Positions 61,450-64,000 of a stretch of 64,000 bases of DNA are shown here, in pieces; positions within the stretch are counted from its first letter, which is position 1; each line of letters starts with the position of its first letter. The notes under the pieces were generated by a model, which searched no databases, was not told where the DNA came from, and saw nothing but the letters and a program-made list of their open reading frames with translations. The DNA lies in contig JAWKTK010000010.1 in assembly GCA_041399205.1 (NCBI GenBank), positions 62,001-126,000 on the forward strand, written 5' to 3'. The position numbers and the translations under genes were made by a program. Source of the stretch: JAGQOZ01 sp041399205. Its GTDB lineage: Bacteria; Planctomycetota; Planctomycetia; Pirellulales; Pirellulaceae.

Positions 61450-64000
61450 TCAGATTTCTAGGTCAGCAAAGTCAAAATCAGATAAAGATTGAAAGATCTC
61501 GTCCACCAATTCTTCGCTTGGTCGAGCGGCAACTGCTGGCCTCGTCGTTGGTAGATTCTGTTCTAACGTCACGCGATCAAGACCCGCTTTGTCGGATAAA
61601 TTTCGTATTCCAGTAATCTCGATAATGTCGCCAGTGTTCAATTCCAGCTCTTTGACTAGTATCGTCGTTTGACTTGCCTCGTCTCGATCTAGTGAACCAA
61701 AGACTCCCGTCATCGTTTGCGAGTACACCTGCTGGCCGTTCACAGAAATTCGATAAGTCGCGAAGCCGTCAATCTCGTCGAATGCGGCAAGGCTCAGATC
61801 GTACCTACCCAAGCCACCGGTAAATGTGAACGACGCGGTGCCGACACCGTTGAACGCCACGATGGAACCGCCAGACGCGAAATCTCGATCTTCGACAACG
61901 TAGTCGCCGGAAAGTACCATGTCCTCCGCTTCCACCACTATCGGTGCTGCGGGCTCGTCATAGCCGTCTTCCACGATGATGCTCGCAGTTGTCTGCTGCA
62001 TCCCAGCGTCATTGGAAGCGACAATTGTCAAATCGTGTCGAACTTGCGTCTCGAAATCAAGCGTTTGCTTGATTCGAATAAGCCCTGTGTTAACGTCAAT
62101 CGCGAAAAGGTCGTCTTCGTTGCCAGCGACGATTGCGAACGTCGTTCCCGTATTTGCTTCGCTCACTATGGCAGCACCAATCGGTGTGCCGACCATCGCG
62201 TTCTCGCTGATCACAAATTCCGAATGATTATTGACGGCGTACAAATGGACGTTATCAAGGAGCAGTCCGTCTTCACCGGATTCGCGGATTTCCAGTCGAG
62301 TCAATGCTCCGGTTGCCCTCGGTAAGATCACCGTCTTTGTGTCCCACTCGGCGTTATTGTCAGCAGCGAAGGAGTCGACCAGCGTGCCGTCCCAAAGTAC
62401 ATCGATCCGATGCGAACTTCCGGACTCAGAACCTACAAGCATATCGAATGTCAAAATGAAGGCATCGCCAATTTGTGTGGCAATATCTTGGTAGATCGAA
62501 TCGGACGATTGGCTATTTGAATTCAGCTGAAGCACGGCGGCTTCGTCGGAGCCATCCACTTCGTTCCGCCAAATCTCCAGCGCGCCGAAATCGGCATTCG
62601 CGGCGGGAATAGTGAATGGCAGTTTCGTTTGCGGGATGAGTCTCGCGTCGGCCCAATCTGCGTGATCGTAACTGTCACTTCCGCGTCGATCGACGACGTA
62701 GCGAGCACAATTCATCAACGCCGGCTTTACGTCAGGTCGATGGACTCCGTTCGATCCCTGCCTCTCATGACTTGATGATAGATTGATTGACCATCGGCAA
62801 ACACTTCGATCGCACGCGACAGTTGCCAACTTCGTCATCAATGCCGATATCAGACAAGAATTGGCTGTACTTTCCGTCTAGCTCGTAGACAATTCGTGAA
62901 TCCGCGTGCACGCCTAGTCCCTTTTCATAGACGACGCCGTCTAGCGTAATCGGATTGCCATCACCAGCGGCAGTCTCGCCGTTCCGCTCATATCCAGCTC
63001 CTAGCGGTCAGCCATTTGTTACCGACACGGGACTCAAGTCGCTAAGATAAACCGGCTGACTCGGATCTGCGGCTCTGAACTGACTTAAAGGAATCTCGAC
63101 GATACCAGGCAGCGAAACGTAATCATTCGGTAGATCGTTCCAGCGTCCACGGTTTCCGAAGTCAATTTCGGCATAGTCTTCGCCGCCGAGTGGCTGATAG
63201 TCATTCGGCTCGCCAGGTGCAGTTTTGATGGCTCGTTGCTTCGCCGTCGACCCAACGGAAGTCGCCCTCGTGCTGGCGATCCGTTAGGCCAATCCAGGCA
63301 CGGCCGAGATCACCAAAGATATTCGAAAGAAAATCCTGTTCTTGCCGGCTTCCAATCGATACCAAGTTGCCGCCCATCTGCTGCGCGGCATCCTGAGCCA
63401 ATTCCCACGACGACGCGATGGTGGTGAGATAGACACTTCTTCAAGACAACAAGTCCTGGATCGATTTCGATAATTCCAGGTAATAACACGTAGTCGTTCG
63501 GAAGGTCATTCCATTCTCCACCTCGGCTGGCGAAGTCAATTTCGACGTAGTCCTCACCGCCCAAAGGCTGGTAATCATTGGGCTCACCACGCGAGAAATT
63601 CGTATAATCAACCGGATCACAATTCGCCCAAACAAATCTTCATTCATCTGCTGCGTCGTTCAATCCTATCAAAGCTCGGTCTGAGTAGTAGCGAATACAT
63701 TCTCTAAAAAACGCTGCTCATTTCGATTGTTGATGGAAACAAGGTTCCCACCCATCGCGACCGCCTGAGCTTGAGCGTTTGTCCACGACAGGCCGGGTTC
63801 AGTGAGCATATAGTAGTGTCCGTCGAAGAAGATCGCACCGTCAAAAGCGTTCGTCGCCGAGAATTCCAGCCAGGAATCAGGCTGTTGTCATAGTAGAACT
63901 GACCATCTTTAATTGGTCCAAGTTCGAAACTGCCGTTGACGATCAGATTGTTTTCGAGGTGCAGGTAGCCAGCCAAGTCGAAGCTGTCGATCACTTCGAT
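61450..64000 (-). CDS. Giant surface protein (C-type lectin, NPCBM, cadherin and CBM-like domains), 5' end outside window, frameshifted plus one nonsense change
   Basis: Reading from the window edge, the order is: an NGSFE-type domain (NLIVNGSFELGPIKDGQFYY), tandem C-type lectin domains (MGGNLVSINNRNEQRFLENV; MGGNLVSIGSRQEQDFLSNI, each with GEPNDYQPLGGEDY), an NPCBM-type domain (LDGVVYEKGLGVHADSRIVY, DHADWADARL), a discoidin-like unit, a cadherin repeat (FAIDVNTGLIRIKQTLDFET) and a CBM6/35-like domain (PIVVEAEDMVLSGDYVVEDR). The C terminus ends DFDFADLEI. Several indels separate the parts. At 63008-63010 a TGA replaces the expected Trp codon of VTNGW within an otherwise unbroken frame. It is presumably an adhesin or glycan-binding surface protein. 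Confidence 0.7.

Noticed and set aside
1..64000. CRISPR arrays, rRNA or tRNA genes
   Set aside because: No regularly spaced repeats or cloverleaf/rRNA-like conserved segments were found by reading through both strands; weak cases could have been missed without a covariance-model search.

Overview
The window looks like a Planctomycetota chromosome, most likely a Pirellulales/Rhodopirellula-like bacterium. Supporting families are a YTV-type Cys-rich wall protein, PVC-type secreted dehydrogenase/cytochrome proteins with HEAT repeats, WD40-bearing Ser/Thr kinases and caspases, a LamG protein and lectin/cadherin surface proteins. No rRNA, tRNA or CRISPR array was seen.

About half of the real genes are split by single-base indels, often at homopolymers, while the protein homology runs straight through. 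Loci were therefore joined across the shifts. The pattern is more like consensus sequencing error than decay, so joined coordinates are approximate inside each gene.

1-21.6 kb: a type VI secretion system (T6SS) in the order of the Rhizobium imp locus: tssC, a second TssC-like gene (impD), tagJ/impE, tssE, tssF, tssG, tssH (ClpV), hcp and vgrG. A payload module follows: DUF6484, a PAAR-like DUF4150 protein, a ketosynthase-like protein lacking the usual catalytic residues, an AHH/HNH-type nuclease, Imm11 and Imm49 immunity proteins, a DUF2169 adaptor, a tiny membrane protein, HEAT and FHA-HEAT proteins and a DUF922 metalloprotease-like protein. TssA/B/J/K/L/M are not here and may lie upstream.

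21.6-26.2 kb: an O-GlcNAc-transferase-like glycosyltransferase, a Cys/His-rich exported protein, a small methyltransferase-like protein and an exported HEAT protein closed by a strong terminator.

26.4-45.1 kb: an array of envelope proteins: a giant caspase-like/vWA protein with a degenerate caspase site, two divergent beta-barrel paralogues, an exported WD40-caspase with an intact His-Cys dyad, an exported vWA protein, a transmembrane Ser/Thr kinase with WD40 repeats, and two membrane or secreted unknowns, one behind a near-perfect sigma-54 promoter. Their co-location suggests a surface sensing or conflict system.

45.4-54.2 kb: a minus-strand carbohydrate locus (GH10 xylanase, ThuA/dehydrogenase/cytochrome c protein, tandem CE1-like esterase) and a LamG gene cut by an insertion sequence.

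54.2-61 kb: a mobile zone with a truncated IS3 element, an IS5-family element, an ISL3 remnant, and a conjugation-like module (replication-relaxation protein, membrane protein, VirD4/TraG-type ATPase), by eye more GC-rich than the T6SS region.

61.4-64 kb: the 3' part of a minus-strand giant surface protein with C-type lectin, NPCBM, cadherin and CBM-like domains, running off the window.
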